From Mesocentrotus franciscanus (Eukaryota > Echinodermata > Echinoidea > Camarodonta > Strongylocentrotidae), in the NCBI GenBank assembly GCA_037976565.1, contig CP137679.1, positions 27,587,539 through 27,651,538 of the forward strand: DNA of 64,000 bases, read 5' to 3'. The first letter of the stretch is position 1. Every line of letters starts with the position of its first letter. Positions 1 through 10,237 of the stretch are shown here, one piece after another. Under the pieces are notes generated by a model. That model searched no databases and had not been told where the DNA came from. It saw only the letters and a list, made by a program, of their open reading frames with translations. A program made the translations under genes and the position numbers.

Positions 1-550
1 TCAAAGAAGAAGAACAACAACAACAATGTAAAAAGACAAATAGCTGCATGCTTTGGGGCAATACCCTTGGAGGACATTAAAAGGGGCAGTATGGAATCTC
101 CCCCAAAACAAATGCATCATCCTGCAGATTCTAACATATTGCACCACCTGCTAGGGTTAGGGATTACACATCAATTTCAATATGCTGAGGGTAACTCATA
201 GGGCTGTTCAAGGTATTGCAAAGAATCTTCTGGTCGACCACTTTTAAATAACCTGATCTCCTTGCATGATGTTCTTTTATACATATGGAAATATCTTTGA
301 GGATTATACTTGCATGTTTTATTATATTTGATTACTTACATTTGGGATAAACACTTAACTTCACTACTTGGAACACACCAGCATGTTTTTAACAAGATGA
401 ATTCATAGGGGGATGAAAGAAACAACAAAAAAGCCAAACTCACATCTCTCCACCCTTCTTAAGATGACATAATCTTAACTAGAAAAGCAATATCTTTTAA
501 AATATGCAATGAAGACTAGATCATGTTCTGTAATTGCTTGAGAGATTCAC
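1..550. other. intron of TRUB2-like gene; nothing else seen
   Basis: This lies downstream of the exon 3 donor on the minus strand and is AT-rich. No further TRUB2 exon or repeat was recognised. Confidence 0.5.
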
Positions 551-2639
551 TTGGCCACAATCATTTTTGCAAATGGGTCAAGATTAAAGTCTTTCAGTAT
601 CTCACCATATGTTGTTTTCTGCCAGACCTTGCCTTGGCTGTCATGTGTGTCTGTCGCCACACCAAAGCGCCCTCTTATGGTGTACTGTCGTGGTAATCTT
701 GCCGCCTGATACTGACTGACAAGCTTCTTGCCATCCCGTACAGCTAAGACTAAATTCAAAGACAGATAAGGACAGATATTAAAAATTAAAAGATACATAT
801 GGGATAGAAGGCAACATTTTGTATGTAGGCAGTAGCGCTAAATGTCAAGATTAATAATGTAGGACTGTTGAATGTTTTGCTTTACCACTATTCTGCAGAA
901 TGTTGCGTACATGTAGTGCCCAGACATGGAGCTCCTTTCCATACTTGTCTCAGTTCTCATTATTATCCTTATCATGGCATCATCATCATCATCATTATCT
1001 CTTCATTAGCATCATCTTCCTCCTCCTCCTCATTATTATCATTGGCCATACGACATTCACCCAGATGCCTGGGAAGAGTAAAGAATTTCACTATGGCCCT
1101 TAGGTTTCTCCTCCCTGAATTTGAATTTGCAGCAGGTGTACCAGATTGAATTCTACCGTACTCATTATGAGAAGTGCTTACAGTTCTTAAGGCATGACTC
1201 TCCTTTACAAAGAAATTCAACCTACTGTACAAACAGAAACATTTGCAAGCAAGAAACTTTAGTGCAGTTTACGAGAGGACCCGATTTGCAAAATTTTCAT
1301 GCTTAAAAGTAACACAATCACTGCAATAAATTGTTGCAACTTGCAAAAGTTTCATGAAACAAAAGCCACTATTGCTGATACTAAAGCAAGAGTTTCACAT
1401 TGCAAAACTTTCAGATTTTAGGTTAACGTCCTCTTACCCATCACACCACAAGACTTGGTGTCCAACCCCATGGACACCACAGATACAGCGATGTCCCTGT
1501 AGGCAGGTCCTCTCACCAGGGGATGGTCTGTGAAGCTGGGTACCGTCATGGCCTTCAAGGCATCAGGGTGGGTGGCAGTGACCCGAACATCGGTCTCGGG
1601 ACAATCTTCACCAGGGTGTTCTGAGGTCTCTGCTTCAGCGCATTCAGCTCTGTAATGTAATTTATGAGAGATGGTAAAATGGAAGTTTCATTGGGTGCTG
1701 TTCAGGTAGGAAAGCAATTTAGTCACTTAATGCAAGGTAAACGATAACCAAGGACGATTAAACCCAATGGCAATGCATGTTTAAGCATCTCCAAAATGGG
1801 GGAAAAAGTAGTTTAGCCTAGATATACAAGCAATTAATTTCAATCTAAATATAATTTGTCCGTTTTGAGCCAGAAGAGCGTTATTACTTTACACAGAGTT
1901 AGCGCCCTTCTGACTCTGAATAGATGATTTATCTTTAAAACTATTATCAAGCATTTCAAATGATCTTTGAGAAGATATCATTAATATAGATTGATCAGTG
2001 CAGAATTCATTTATTTCACAACAGATTTATCAAACTTGTAAGGGAGGTTGATTTAAAATTAGGCTTAGATAGCTTAGCAAAATGTAGTGGCATGAAAAGA
2101 CGCACCCTGACCGCAAACTGCTTTATTGTTGAAAATCATAATTTTCTCAAATAGAGGTAGTACCACATCCCTAGGTTATGGAGCTAGTAAATGCATACCA
2201 TCTCTATAAGGCTAAATGTTAGCTAAACTTACATTCAGATAAATATGTCAAAAAAAGAACTTTTAATTACCAAATATCACCATTATACATTTTGCATTCC
2301 GGACACATCTTTTTATGCCACTACTTTTCGCTTAATAGCTACTTAAGTGAAACTTCCTCTTCCTTGCTCATTCTCAAGGATGATATTTGCAATTATCTAT
2401 AGGGGATGACTTAACATTTTGACACAAATGTATCAACCTTCTTTGATTATTTACAACAGGGACCAACATTTTTGGGAAAACCAGGATTTTGTAATCACTT
2501 CTTGTTTCTTACCTTCAAGGAGAGTCATCTTGACAATATGCTTGACTTTCTGAGGTGATAGACCTTCTGGCTTGTAGACTGCAAACAAGCCACTTAAAGA
2601 TCTCCATGCCTTACGAGCTACCTTAAAATCAACTGACAT
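551..2639 (-). CDS. TRUB2: TRUB2-like mitochondrial pseudouridine synthase, 5' three coding exons (partial)
   Basis: Three exons join in frame on the minus strand: 2639-2513, 1647-1438 and 749-551. The first 178 residues are in the window and the rest lies off the left edge. Seen: exon 1 encodes the TruB N-terminal strand (GLFAVYKPEGLSPQKV, about residues 17-32). Exon 2 has VPSFTDHPLVRGPAY (78-92) and the catalytic-loop-like MGLDTKSCGVM, with Asp105 as the expected catalytic aspartate. Exon 3 has RQYTIRGRFGVATDT and QKTTYGEIL. This order matches vertebrate TRUB2, including the diverged loop. Donors are GTAAGA, GTAAGA and GTGAAT; phases 1, 1 and 2 are compatible. Known for the family: TRUB2 isomerises uridine in mitochondrial RNA and supports mitoribosome function. 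The exon 3 end is the least certain, because the frame would stop at once if the GTGAAT donor were not used. The start ATG at 2639 is the only one near the conserved block. Confidence 0.85.
979..1046. repeat. ATC/TCC microsatellite in TRUB2 intron
   Basis: Imperfect CATCAT and CCTCCT runs within the intron between coding exons 2 and 3. They create spurious poly-His and poly-Ser/Leu ORFs on both strands. Confidence 0.85.
1863..1920. mobile_element. tiny MITE, GAGCCAGAAGGGCG family (copy 1)
   Basis: A 58-bp element in the first TRUB2 intron with imperfect inverted ends ttttgagccagaagagcg and cgcccttctgactctgaa. The core ttacacagagttag is shared with copies at 22787-22850 and 58913-59021. It is too small to encode a protein and is presumably mobilised in trans. 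Confidence 0.6.
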
Positions 2640-3211
2640 CCTAACTCGAGTCCTTTGTTGAGATGAATGAAAGAGGTACGCGTTATCCCTTGGAAGACAA
2701 AATAACAAACATCTACCCAGTAAAATTCTGAAATGGAAAAAGAAGTTGGAATGTGACTTGAACAAATATATTAAATCCAGATTCATATCAAGGGAAAGGG
2801 AGAATGTGGTGGTGGGGGGATGTCTTAGGGATCTGGACTCTCTTACAATAGCTCTATTACAAACAGTCTGATGAATTTTTCTAGGAAGTTGATAAAAGAT
2901 CTTGTAGTGACCAAATGTCATGATTTTTAACTTTTGCTTAAATGGTACATTACTTTTGCATATGTAATAACGTTTTACAAGTTTTATGCATTGATTTGTA
3001 CATGTTTAAAGGTAAAAACCAGTTTTGGAAACGCCCCTCTCTCAAAAAAATGAAATGGAAGCTATCATTACCAATCATGTCAAAGAATATGTTTTGACTA
3101 ATACGTGATGATACAAATTTTGCCGGGAAAGTCGGGAAACCGCCTACTAATTGATATATTTGGTAAATTATTATATCTATTGGGACCAAATAGATATCGC
3201 GACATGGTCGC
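2640..3211. other. upstream flank of TRUB2-like gene; no feature recognised
   Basis: This should include the 5' UTR and promoter of the minus-strand TRUB2-like gene, but no TATA box or initiator could be assigned. The ORFs here lack codon bias and recognisable motifs. Confidence 0.4.
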
Positions 3212-3404
3212 GTAGTCCCATATACATCTTTCTGTGTGCAGTGCTTGTAACTTTACCAAGACTGGGCCAAATTTCTTATCATTTTGAGGATTCCAGAACC
3301 TTGCAGTACACACCAATACTGATATGCTAGATGATCAACCTTTTCTGATCGATTCCACGTTTCTTTCACAATGCAATCGCATGACCAGAACTGGTCTTTA
3401 TCTT
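3212..3404. repeat. dispersed ~195-bp repeat, copy A
   Basis: Starts at gtagtcccatatacatcttt and runs to catgaccagaactggtct. It closely matches 30128-30334 and its haplotype partner 39887-40092. The flanks differ, which implies an interspersed repeat. No terminal structure was recognised and there is no coding. Confidence 0.7.
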
Positions 3405-4059
3405 AATATGTATAGCTTTCCCATTTTCAAAATGGCGACTAGGGAGACCTAATTTCCCTTGCGTGGTATTTTTCCACTCAGCCTGTCTGGCTTTGCAGAC
3501 ATGTTCTAACCGGTTCTGTTTGGTTCGTTAATATATTCTTTTGTGACATAGATTTGCCATTGTTACATAAAGTGCGTATAATAGCATATTAAGTGTATAT
3601 GCGTGTTTCAAATTATTTCAACCAATCATGCTGCAGTGGTGATTGGGGCTTCGCTCTGATTTACCATGTGAGAATCAGAGGGATTTTTTGTATCGGTACA
3701 CACAGACTGTTACTGTGTTTTGTTTATCGTGACGGTCAAATTTTTGTCCAACAGGGACTCTTTTTTTACATCGTGTTTATAGATGTGATATCACCATTTT
3801 TCTTGACTCTGTGCAGTGAGAATAGAGTAATCTATTGGTTTTCTAACCCTGCGTCATTGTTTCAACAACAGAGACACACATCACTAAATCCACCAGACCA
3901 ACAAGAGCTGTTCACACACAACTCACAAGGATATCTCAGACCTCAATCCAGGACTCAGCAACACCAGAACTCCTTCTTCCCCAGAACTGTGAGGACATAG
4001 AACACCCTCCCTGCCAATGTCGTGACAGCCCCATCTGTCGAAGCCTTTTGTGTCCAATT
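3405..4059. other. intergenic; nothing recognised
   Basis: Several short ORFs without family motifs. The segment ends where the rearranged retrotransposon copies begin. Confidence 0.4.
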
Positions 4060-4215
4060 CTTCTTCTTCTTTGGTGCAGTACGTCTGCTTCCTTCAATCT
4101 TGAAGATTCGTGCAGAACTTTGGTGTAGTGTGTGTCACAAGGATAGGGTGCATGTGCCAATAATTAACAAGGTGCAAGTAAAAGCAGCATTGGATCTAGC
4201 TGCTGCAGCCTCTCG
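4060..4215 (+). mobile_element. inverted duplicate of retrotransposon segment
   Basis: About 140 bp here, from the cttccttcaatcttgaagatt word to the ctgctgcagcctctc word, is repeated in inverse orientation at 4631-4790 with small indels. A direct repeat of the junction word gtgacagccccatctgtc occurs at 4022 and 4260. This indicates inversion-duplication of a retrotransposon fragment. Confidence 0.6.
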
Positions 4216-4293
4216 TCAATTGGAGACGAAAGGCATGGAACACCCTCTCAGCCAATGTTGTGACAGCCCCATCTGTCAAAGCCTTTCGTCTCC

Positions 4294-4780
4294 AATTGAC
4301 CAGGGGCTTTCCTTGGTTTGAGATTGTCCAGCAATTTCTTGATACCTGCCGTTGTGATGATGATATCTGCCATTGTGATGATGATATCTGGCATGGTGTC
4401 ATAAGGTGAGTTGGGAGGTAGCAGATCAGGTGGGGCTGGAGTCTCTTTCGTGAACACCACTTGGAATTGGTGGTTGAGGGCATAATTAGCTTTCTCAGTG
4501 GGGTCGGTTAACTTCCTTCCATCTGAGTTGAGATGTGAGATTCCTTCATTGTCACTCCAGTTATGTTTAATGAAGCTCCAGAATCTCTTCATGGCCCCAT
4601 ACTGGTTGTCATCCTCGTCTCCTTCAAAGATTGATGAGAGGCTGCAGCAGCTAGATCCAAGTTCCAATGCTGTTTTTACTTGCACCTTGTTAATTATTGG
4701 CACATGCTCCCTATCATTATGACACACACTAGGCCTACACAAAAGTTCTGCAAGAATCTTCAAGATTGAAGGAAACAGCG
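4294..4780 (-). mobile_element. non-LTR retrotransposon fragment (endonuclease-RT linker and RT start)
   Basis: The minus-strand translation contains MKRFWSFIKHNWSDNEGI, then LTDPTEKANYALNHQFQVVF, then IKKLLDNLKPRKAPG. The last is the classical first motif of LINE reverse transcriptases of the CR1/L2/jockey type, normally followed by PDGI. Here the frame leaves the family immediately after KAPG, at about 4294, where a duplicated segment joins. No catalytic RT or endonuclease region remains, so this is a dead fragment. The clade assignment is inference. Confidence 0.6.
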
Positions 4781-5304
4781 GCCCATTTCTCGAAACCATC
4801 ATAAGTCTAACTTCTTGAATAAATCAGCGTTAGTAAGCTACTTGTCCGCTACGTGTTTCACGAAGCCCTCTTTGTCAAGATCAAAGACAACATCCTGACC
4901 AAGTAGTTATGACGCTTCCGACCCCGTCATATCTCTGCCATAACTTTTTGGTCATTGGGCAGCGCCATCACATGTCATTTATTGGGTAGACTATGGCTGG
5001 CAAAAAAGGACAAGAAATCCTCCAGCTATGATCCTTCTACACATTCACTTAAACAGGGAGTTCTTGTTTTTTATATTTGAAAACATAGTCTACCCGATAA
5101 ATGACATGTGATGGCGCTGCCCATCGACTAAAAAGTTATGACAGAGATATGACGGTGTCGGAGGCATCATAACTACTTAGTCAGGATGTTGTCCTTCATC
5201 TTGACAGAGAGGGCTTCATGAAACACGTAGCGGACAAGTAGCTTACTAACGCTGATTTAGTCAAGAAGTTAGCTTAGACTTACGACGGTTTCGAGAAACG
5301 GGCC
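4780..5304. mobile_element. foldback transposon with ~218-bp inverted arms
   Basis: Left arm 4780-4995 and right arm 5084-5304 are inverted copies with a few mismatches, separated by an 88-bp spacer. The outer ends read ggcccatttctcgaaacc and ggtttcgagaaacgggcc. The inner ends read tagactatg and catagtcta. No coding capacity is visible, so it is a long-TIR nonautonomous element. It abuts the retrotransposon fragment, which suggests insertion into it. No clear target duplication was seen. Confidence 0.8.
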
Positions 5305-6223
5305 CCTGATTCAGAATCATTCAGAGACATCTCCGTAGTTGGCGGATAAAGTTACGACTGTCTTGTCATTGGTTTTGAAAAAACGGGCCCCAGAGTACAC
5401 CGAAGAAGAAGAAGAAGACCCCTCACCCCCATCAAACAGTCCATCCGAAGCGTTAACGTTGTCAACCTTACATCTTACACAAAATTAAGTACATGGGACT
5501 GGGCTTATTAACATGACAACATTCAGATCCATTATTACATATAACAAGAGAGTAATAATTCGAAGAAATCTAATTTATGTACAACTTTATAACTGTATGA
5601 TCAATTATCACTTGAAAAGAGAGACATTAAATCTATATTAAGCTAAAAATGTCAAGCTATAGTCATACCCAAATCAAAGCCGGTCTTTTCTTGAGCCTGT
5701 CGACTGAAAGTCAACGTATAGTGTACGAGGGTATCCTCTAGATATTTTAATAAAACGAAGAAAGAAAAAAAAAAATGCATCGGCCAAATCGACGGATGTT
5801 GAGACCACTGACTCTACAGATAAGGTAAGATATAAGATAAGATATTTATTCGTCTTTCTTTCAAATAATGTCACATAGAGCATAACATTAGATCATTACA
5901 CATTTACAATGCAAAACTTGAAAATTATGGCAATGATAAAAACAAGGTGAACTAAAAGAAAGACGAGGAGACCCTGGTAAAAGCAGAGCTTGTAAGTTTT
6001 AGGGTCTCCTCTGGACCAAATAATTGATTGGTACATAAATAAACAACAAGATAAACATGATGGGAGTATATATTTGTGAATACCTAAGAATACATTAAGA
6101 AAAAGGTGGTATAAGTACTTAAGAAGCAAGGAGTGTACAAAAAATCGGGACACTAGACTAGACATTTAAGACGGGAGAAAAGAGAGAAAATATGAGAAAG
6201 TAATAAAAGACTATAGCACATCG
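5305..6223. other. intergenic, AT-rich; nothing recognised
   Basis: It contains a second aaaacgggcccc word near 5381, possibly a relic foldback end, and otherwise low-complexity AT-rich DNA. No coding region is supported. Confidence 0.4.
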
Positions 6224-6357
6224 ACAATAGGCAGGGGCGTAGACAACGGGGGGATGAGGGGGATGCATCCCCCCCACCTCACAAGGTGGGGGGGATGGCA
6301 TGTACAATCATCCCCCCCAGGTTTTGGGGAATGATATTTGCTTACTTAATAAGTCAT

Positions 6358-6452
6358 AATGATGATAATAATAGTAATAATAATAATGATAACAATTATA
6401 ATATTAATAATAATAATAATAATTATGATGATGATAATAATAATCCTCATCA
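6358..6452. repeat. AAT/GAT microsatellite
   Basis: Imperfect trinucleotide run inside the 6232-7132 element. It produces poly-Asn and poly-Ile ORFs, which are not genes. Confidence 0.9.
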
Positions 6453-6540
6453 TTATTGTAATTGTGTTTATTGTTATTAGCCGCATTCACACGGTGAAAG
6501 CCAATTCAGACGGTAAAAAAAAGAAAATCTTACAAGTGTT

Positions 6541-6582
6541 TTGTGGTTATCTTGTGGTTTGGAAACCACAAAATAACCACAA
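6541..6582. repeat. perfect-type palindrome in hAT-like element
   Basis: Arm ttgtggttatcttgtggttt is followed two bases later by its near-exact inverse (aaaccaca, then ataaccacaa). A related imperfect palindrome follows at about 6618-6650. Together they look like the remnant of a small foldback element nested inside the larger one. Confidence 0.7.
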
Positions 6583-6870
6583 GATTAATCGCGCATAATT
6601 TTGCAGTGCGCGCAATCTCGTGGTGTGGAAACCAAAAGATAACCACGAGTTTTGCGTGTTCACATACCCCTATCAAGACAACAAAGACTATACCTGCGTG
6701 TACACAGTTGACATTGGTTTTTTTTCTGAAGAGGTGTAACAGCAAAATTCACAGTGATAAATAAATACGTAGTGTGGTTCAATATGCAATACTATGTGTC
6801 AGTCCATTCTGTATTCGTATATGCCACGGTGTGTAGATCTTGTCGATGTATGTCTGTCCATTCAAGGCGT

Positions 6871-6932
6871 AGTATGTGTGTGTGTGTGTGTGTGTGAGTA
6901 TGTGTGTGTGTGCGTGCACGCTTGTGTGTGTT
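6871..6932. repeat. TG microsatellite
   Basis: Dinucleotide TG run with interruptions inside the 6232-7132 element. Confidence 0.9.
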
Positions 6933-7200
6933 ATTTTACCTCATTAAGTATGCATCAGATTGCACGATTTCAAGTTAAAAATTGCAAAAGCTCCCTACCG
7001 TGGGAGGGGGGACACCCCCTCCACACCCTCCCCGCTCGGTAGCTTCGCTCCCTCGCTCGGGCGCTTCGCGCCCTCACTAGCGTTGGCAGCCCAGTCATCC
7101 CCCCCAGGTGTACGAACCTGTCTACGCCACTGACAATAGGCACAGCACACAACGGGCACAAGACAACAGGGGGGTGGATGCAGGGAGGGGAAGCTTCAGT

Positions 7201-7887
7201 GACGTTTCATTAAACTATGAGAGAGAGATTAGAAGACGATTCGTTGTACCGTTCCACGGTCTCTTAATCCTTGTCTGAATTCAGTTTCCCCCTCCCGCGC
7301 GAAGCGCAGAAGCGTTGACGTTTTATTAAATTATTAGAGAAAGAAGACGATTTGTTGTACCTTTCTCGAATCTTAATCCTTGTCTGAATTCATGCAGCTC
7401 CCCCCCCCTAACGCGCGAAGCGCAGAAGCTTCAACGTTTCATTAGATTATTAGAGATGGAAGACGATTCGTTGTACCGTTCTCGAATCTTAATCCTTGTC
7501 TGAATTCATGCAGTCCCCCCTCCCGCGCAAAGCGCAGAAGCTTTGACGTTTCATTAAAATTATTAGAGATAGATTAGAAGACGATTTGTTGTACCGTTCT
7601 CGTCTCTTAATCCTTCTCTGAATTCAGTTTCCCCCTCCCGCGCGAAGCGCAGAAGCTTTGACGTTTTATTAAATTATTAGAGAAAGAAGACGATTTGTTG
7701 TACCGTTCTCGAATCTTAATCCTTGTCTGAATTCATGCAGTCCCCCCTACCACGCGAAGCGCAGAAGCTTCAACGTTTCATTAGATTATTAGAGATAGAA
7801 GACGATTCGTTGTACCGTTCTCGACTCTTAATCCTTGTCTAAATTCAGTTTCTCTTCTCCCGCGCGAAGCGCGGAAGCTTTGACGTT
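7201..7887 (+). repeat. CpG-rich ~115-bp tandem repeat, left array (about six units)
   Basis: Units begin near 7201, 7317, 7433, 7545, 7662 and 7772. Each has gacgtttcattaaattatt, then gaagacgattcgttgtaccg, then cttaatccttgtctgaattc, and the hairpin-forming cccgcgcgaagcgc block. The same unit recurs in the opposite orientation at 8427-10095. It is non-coding. Confidence 0.9.
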
Positions 7888-8094
7888 CCATATGCATTAA
7901 TAAGAAATGTTCTTAGTCTGCTCCTTTTTCTTTTCTTTTTTTTGGCCGGCGTTTTTTTTTTTTTTTGGGGGACCGCCCCCATCACCCCTCTCCCCTGGCT
8001 ACGCTCCTGGCGTGCAGAACACTGTGCCAAGTTATGTCAGGTCCGACTTTGGGCCCAGATTATAAAGGAAAGGGACATACGTCGGGGGTGTATT
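7888..8094. other. spacer between repeat array and hAT-like element
   Basis: Poly-T and poly-G rich. The word ccctggctacgctcctg near 7995-8011 resembles another hAT-type terminus (TAGCC...CTG), but its partner end was not found. Confidence 0.4.
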
Positions 8095-8312
8095 CATGGG
8101 CGTCAATCCTAGGGGGACGGGGGGTGGACACGCCCCTAGGAATTTTCAGGTGGTGAAATGCCCCCCCCCCACGATTTGGGGTTAAAATCTGTTGTTTTTT
8201 TCTTTCTTTCTCTCTTTCTCTCTGTGTTGATTTTTTGTGTTTTTTTTTTTTTTTAACTTTCCAAAAGTTGCCAGCTGAACTATAGTGTTCACACTGTTTA
8301 TACGTTATTTTG

Positions 8313-8426
8313 CAGGGGCGTTAATCCTGGGGGGGGGGGACGGGGGGACACGTACCCCCCGAATTTTCAGGTGGTGAAATGTCCCCGCATGTTTTGTCAG
8401 AAAAGAAGTTCTTTAATAATTAAATG
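8313..8426. mobile_element. duplicated left end of the hAT-like family
   Basis: Caggggcgttaatcctgg, followed by gaattttcaggtggtgaaat, repeats the subterminal order seen from 8095. No matching extra right end or 8-bp duplication was found. It may be a tandem end duplication or an older truncated copy. Confidence 0.55.
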
Positions 8427-8837
8427 TAACGTCAAAGCTTCCGCGCTTCGCGCGGGAGGGGGGAAACTGAATTCAAACAAGGATTAAGACTCGAGAACGG
8501 TACAACGAATCGTCTTCTTTCTCTGATAATCAAATGAAACGGCACAGGTTCCGCGCTTTGCGCGGGAGGGAAACTTTATTCAAACAAGGATTAATAGTCG
8601 AGAACGGTACTACGAAACGTCTTCGTTCTCTAAAAATTTAATGAAACAGGGGAGTCGAGAACGGTACAACGAATCGTCTTCGATCTCTAATCACTTAATG
8701 AAACGTCAAAGCTTCGCGCGGGAGGGGGGTGGTAACTGAATTCAAACAAAGATTAAGAATCGACAGGCGCGGATCTACGGGGGTTAGGGGTTTATATTTA
8801 AACGTCTTAGGTTTAACCCCCTGGGCGGCCCAAAAAA

Positions 8838-8901
8838 AAAGAACGCACACTGGAGAGAACCCTTTCAAGTGCAAATATTGTGAGAAGATATTCAACTCAT
8901 C
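8838..8901 (+). pseudogene. captured C2H2 zinc-finger fragment
   Basis: The plus strand translates to RTHTGENPFKCKYCEKIF, a canonical Kruppel-type linker (HTGEKP, here with Asn) followed by the CxxC half of a C2H2 finger. The frame is broken just after, at the left end of the 8902-9062 MITE, so only half a finger survives. It lies inside the 8764-9385 element and is best read as host sequence captured by a transposon, or a relic of a zinc-finger transposon protein. It is not functional. Confidence 0.75.
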
Positions 8902-9062
8902 TGGGCCCCATCTTACAAAGAGTTGATATTAATCGCAACTTATTTGCGATTGATATCAATCGCAACCATGTACATAAGAGATAGGAGACTGCAAAGTTGC
9001 GATTGATTGGAGGACTTACGATTGATTTGGATCAATTGCAACTCTTTGTAAGACGGGGCCCA
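8902..9062. mobile_element. foldback MITE, GGGCCCC...CTTACAAAGAGTTG family
   Basis: A 161-bp element with ~24-bp terminal inverted repeats (tgggccccatcttacaaag and ctttgtaagacggggccca) differing at one base. Further inverted words such as gattgatatcaatcgcaac occur inside. It is non-coding and was inserted immediately 3' of the zinc-finger fragment. Confidence 0.8.
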
Positions 9063-9328
9063 GGTTTGATTTAAAAAGAAGTTATCATGCATTGCTTTTT
9101 ATAGTCTCCATTGTGTTAGTAGATGCTAGGAAAACATCACTTACGGGGGTTCAAAATAGCAACACACACACAAATCGCCTCGCCGCTACGCGGCTCGTGG
9201 AAGATGCTCCGCATCGTCATTGGGTCAAACTGTTTAAACTGTTACTTGATTTAAAAAGACGCTATCATGCACTGCTTTTTATGGTCTCCATTGTGTTATT
9301 AGATGCCAGGAAAACATCACTTACGGGG
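9063..9328. repeat. ~85-bp direct repeat inside nested element
   Basis: The segment at 9063-9148 (ttgatttaaaaagaagttat to aacatcacttacggg) is repeated at 9244-9328 with a few changes. It generates an internally repetitive ORF that lacks other coding support. Confidence 0.75.
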
Positions 9329-10237
9329 CTCCGCATCGTCATTATTTTGGTCAACCCCCTTAGCAAAAAGCTAGATCCGCCCCTGGTCGAGAACGGTTTA
9401 ATGAATCGTCTTCTTTCTCTAATAATTTAATGAAACGTCAAAAACTTCCGCGCTTCGCTCGGGAGGGGAAACTGAAACAAAGATTAAAAGTCAAGAACGG
9501 TACAACGAATCGTCTTTTTTTTTATAAATCATTTAATGAAACGTCAAAACTTCCGCGCTCCGCGCGGGAGGTGGGAAACTGAATTCAGACAAAGATTAAG
9601 AGTCGAGAACGGTACAACGAATCGTCTTTGTTTTTAATAAATAATTTAATGAAACGTCAAAACTTCGCGCTCCGCGCGGGAGGTGGGAAACTGAATTCAG
9701 ACAAAGATTAAGAGTCGAGAACGGTACAACGAATCATCTTCTTTCTCTAATAATTAAATGAAACGTCACAGCTTCCGCGCTTCTCGCGGGAGGGGGAAAC
9801 TGAATTCAAACAAAGATTAAGAGTCAAGAACGGTACAACGAATCGTCTTCCTTTTAATAATTTAATGAAACGTCAAAGCTTCCGCGCTTCGCGCGGGAGG
9901 GGGGAACTGAATTCAAACAAGGAGTAAGAGTCGAGAACGGTACAACGAATCGTCTTCTTTTTAAAATAATTTAATGAAACGTCAAAGCTTCCGCGCTTCG
10001 CTCGGGAGGGGAAACTGAATACAGACAAGGATTAAGAGTCGAGAACGGTCTACAACGAATCGTCTTCTTTCTCTATAATGTAATGAAACGTCAAAGATAA
10101 AAAAAAAGTCAATAAATGAACCGGTCACCAATGAAAGTACATGCCGTGAAACAGAATAACTAGAGAGAGAGTGTGTGTGTAGCAACATAACGTGGTATAA
10201 CTTTGACAGTAACTGTAAAGGTGACATGTAATTGAGT

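Larger units (their letters stand above)
6232..7132. mobile_element. nonautonomous hAT-like element with intact 8-bp target duplication
   Basis: The ends are caggggcgtagac and gtctacgccactg, inverted repeats with one mismatch. They are flanked by a perfect 8-bp direct repeat, acaatagg (6224-6231 and 7133-7140). CAG...CTG termini and 8-bp duplications are hallmarks of the hAT superfamily. The 901-bp interior carries AAT and TG microsatellites and small palindromes but no transposase, so it is nonautonomous. Confidence 0.85.
8764..9385. mobile_element. nested element inserted within a tandem-repeat unit
   Basis: Ends caggcgcggatct and agatccgcccctg form a 13-bp inverted repeat with one mismatch. 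The array unit is cleanly interrupted (left flank atcga, right flank gtcga), consistent with a short target duplication. It contains a zinc-finger fragment, a foldback MITE and an ~85-bp internal direct repeat. No transposase was seen. Confidence 0.75.
8427..10095 (-). repeat. CpG-rich ~115-bp tandem repeat, right array in inverse orientation
   Basis: About ten units (near 8428, 8537, 8646 partial, 8703, 9435, 9541, 9655, 9762, 9869 and 9979) read aacgtcaaagcttccgcgct, then the gcgcggga block, then gaacggtacaacgaatcgtc. This is the reverse complement of the left-array unit. The array is interrupted by the 8764-9385 insertion. Confidence 0.9.
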
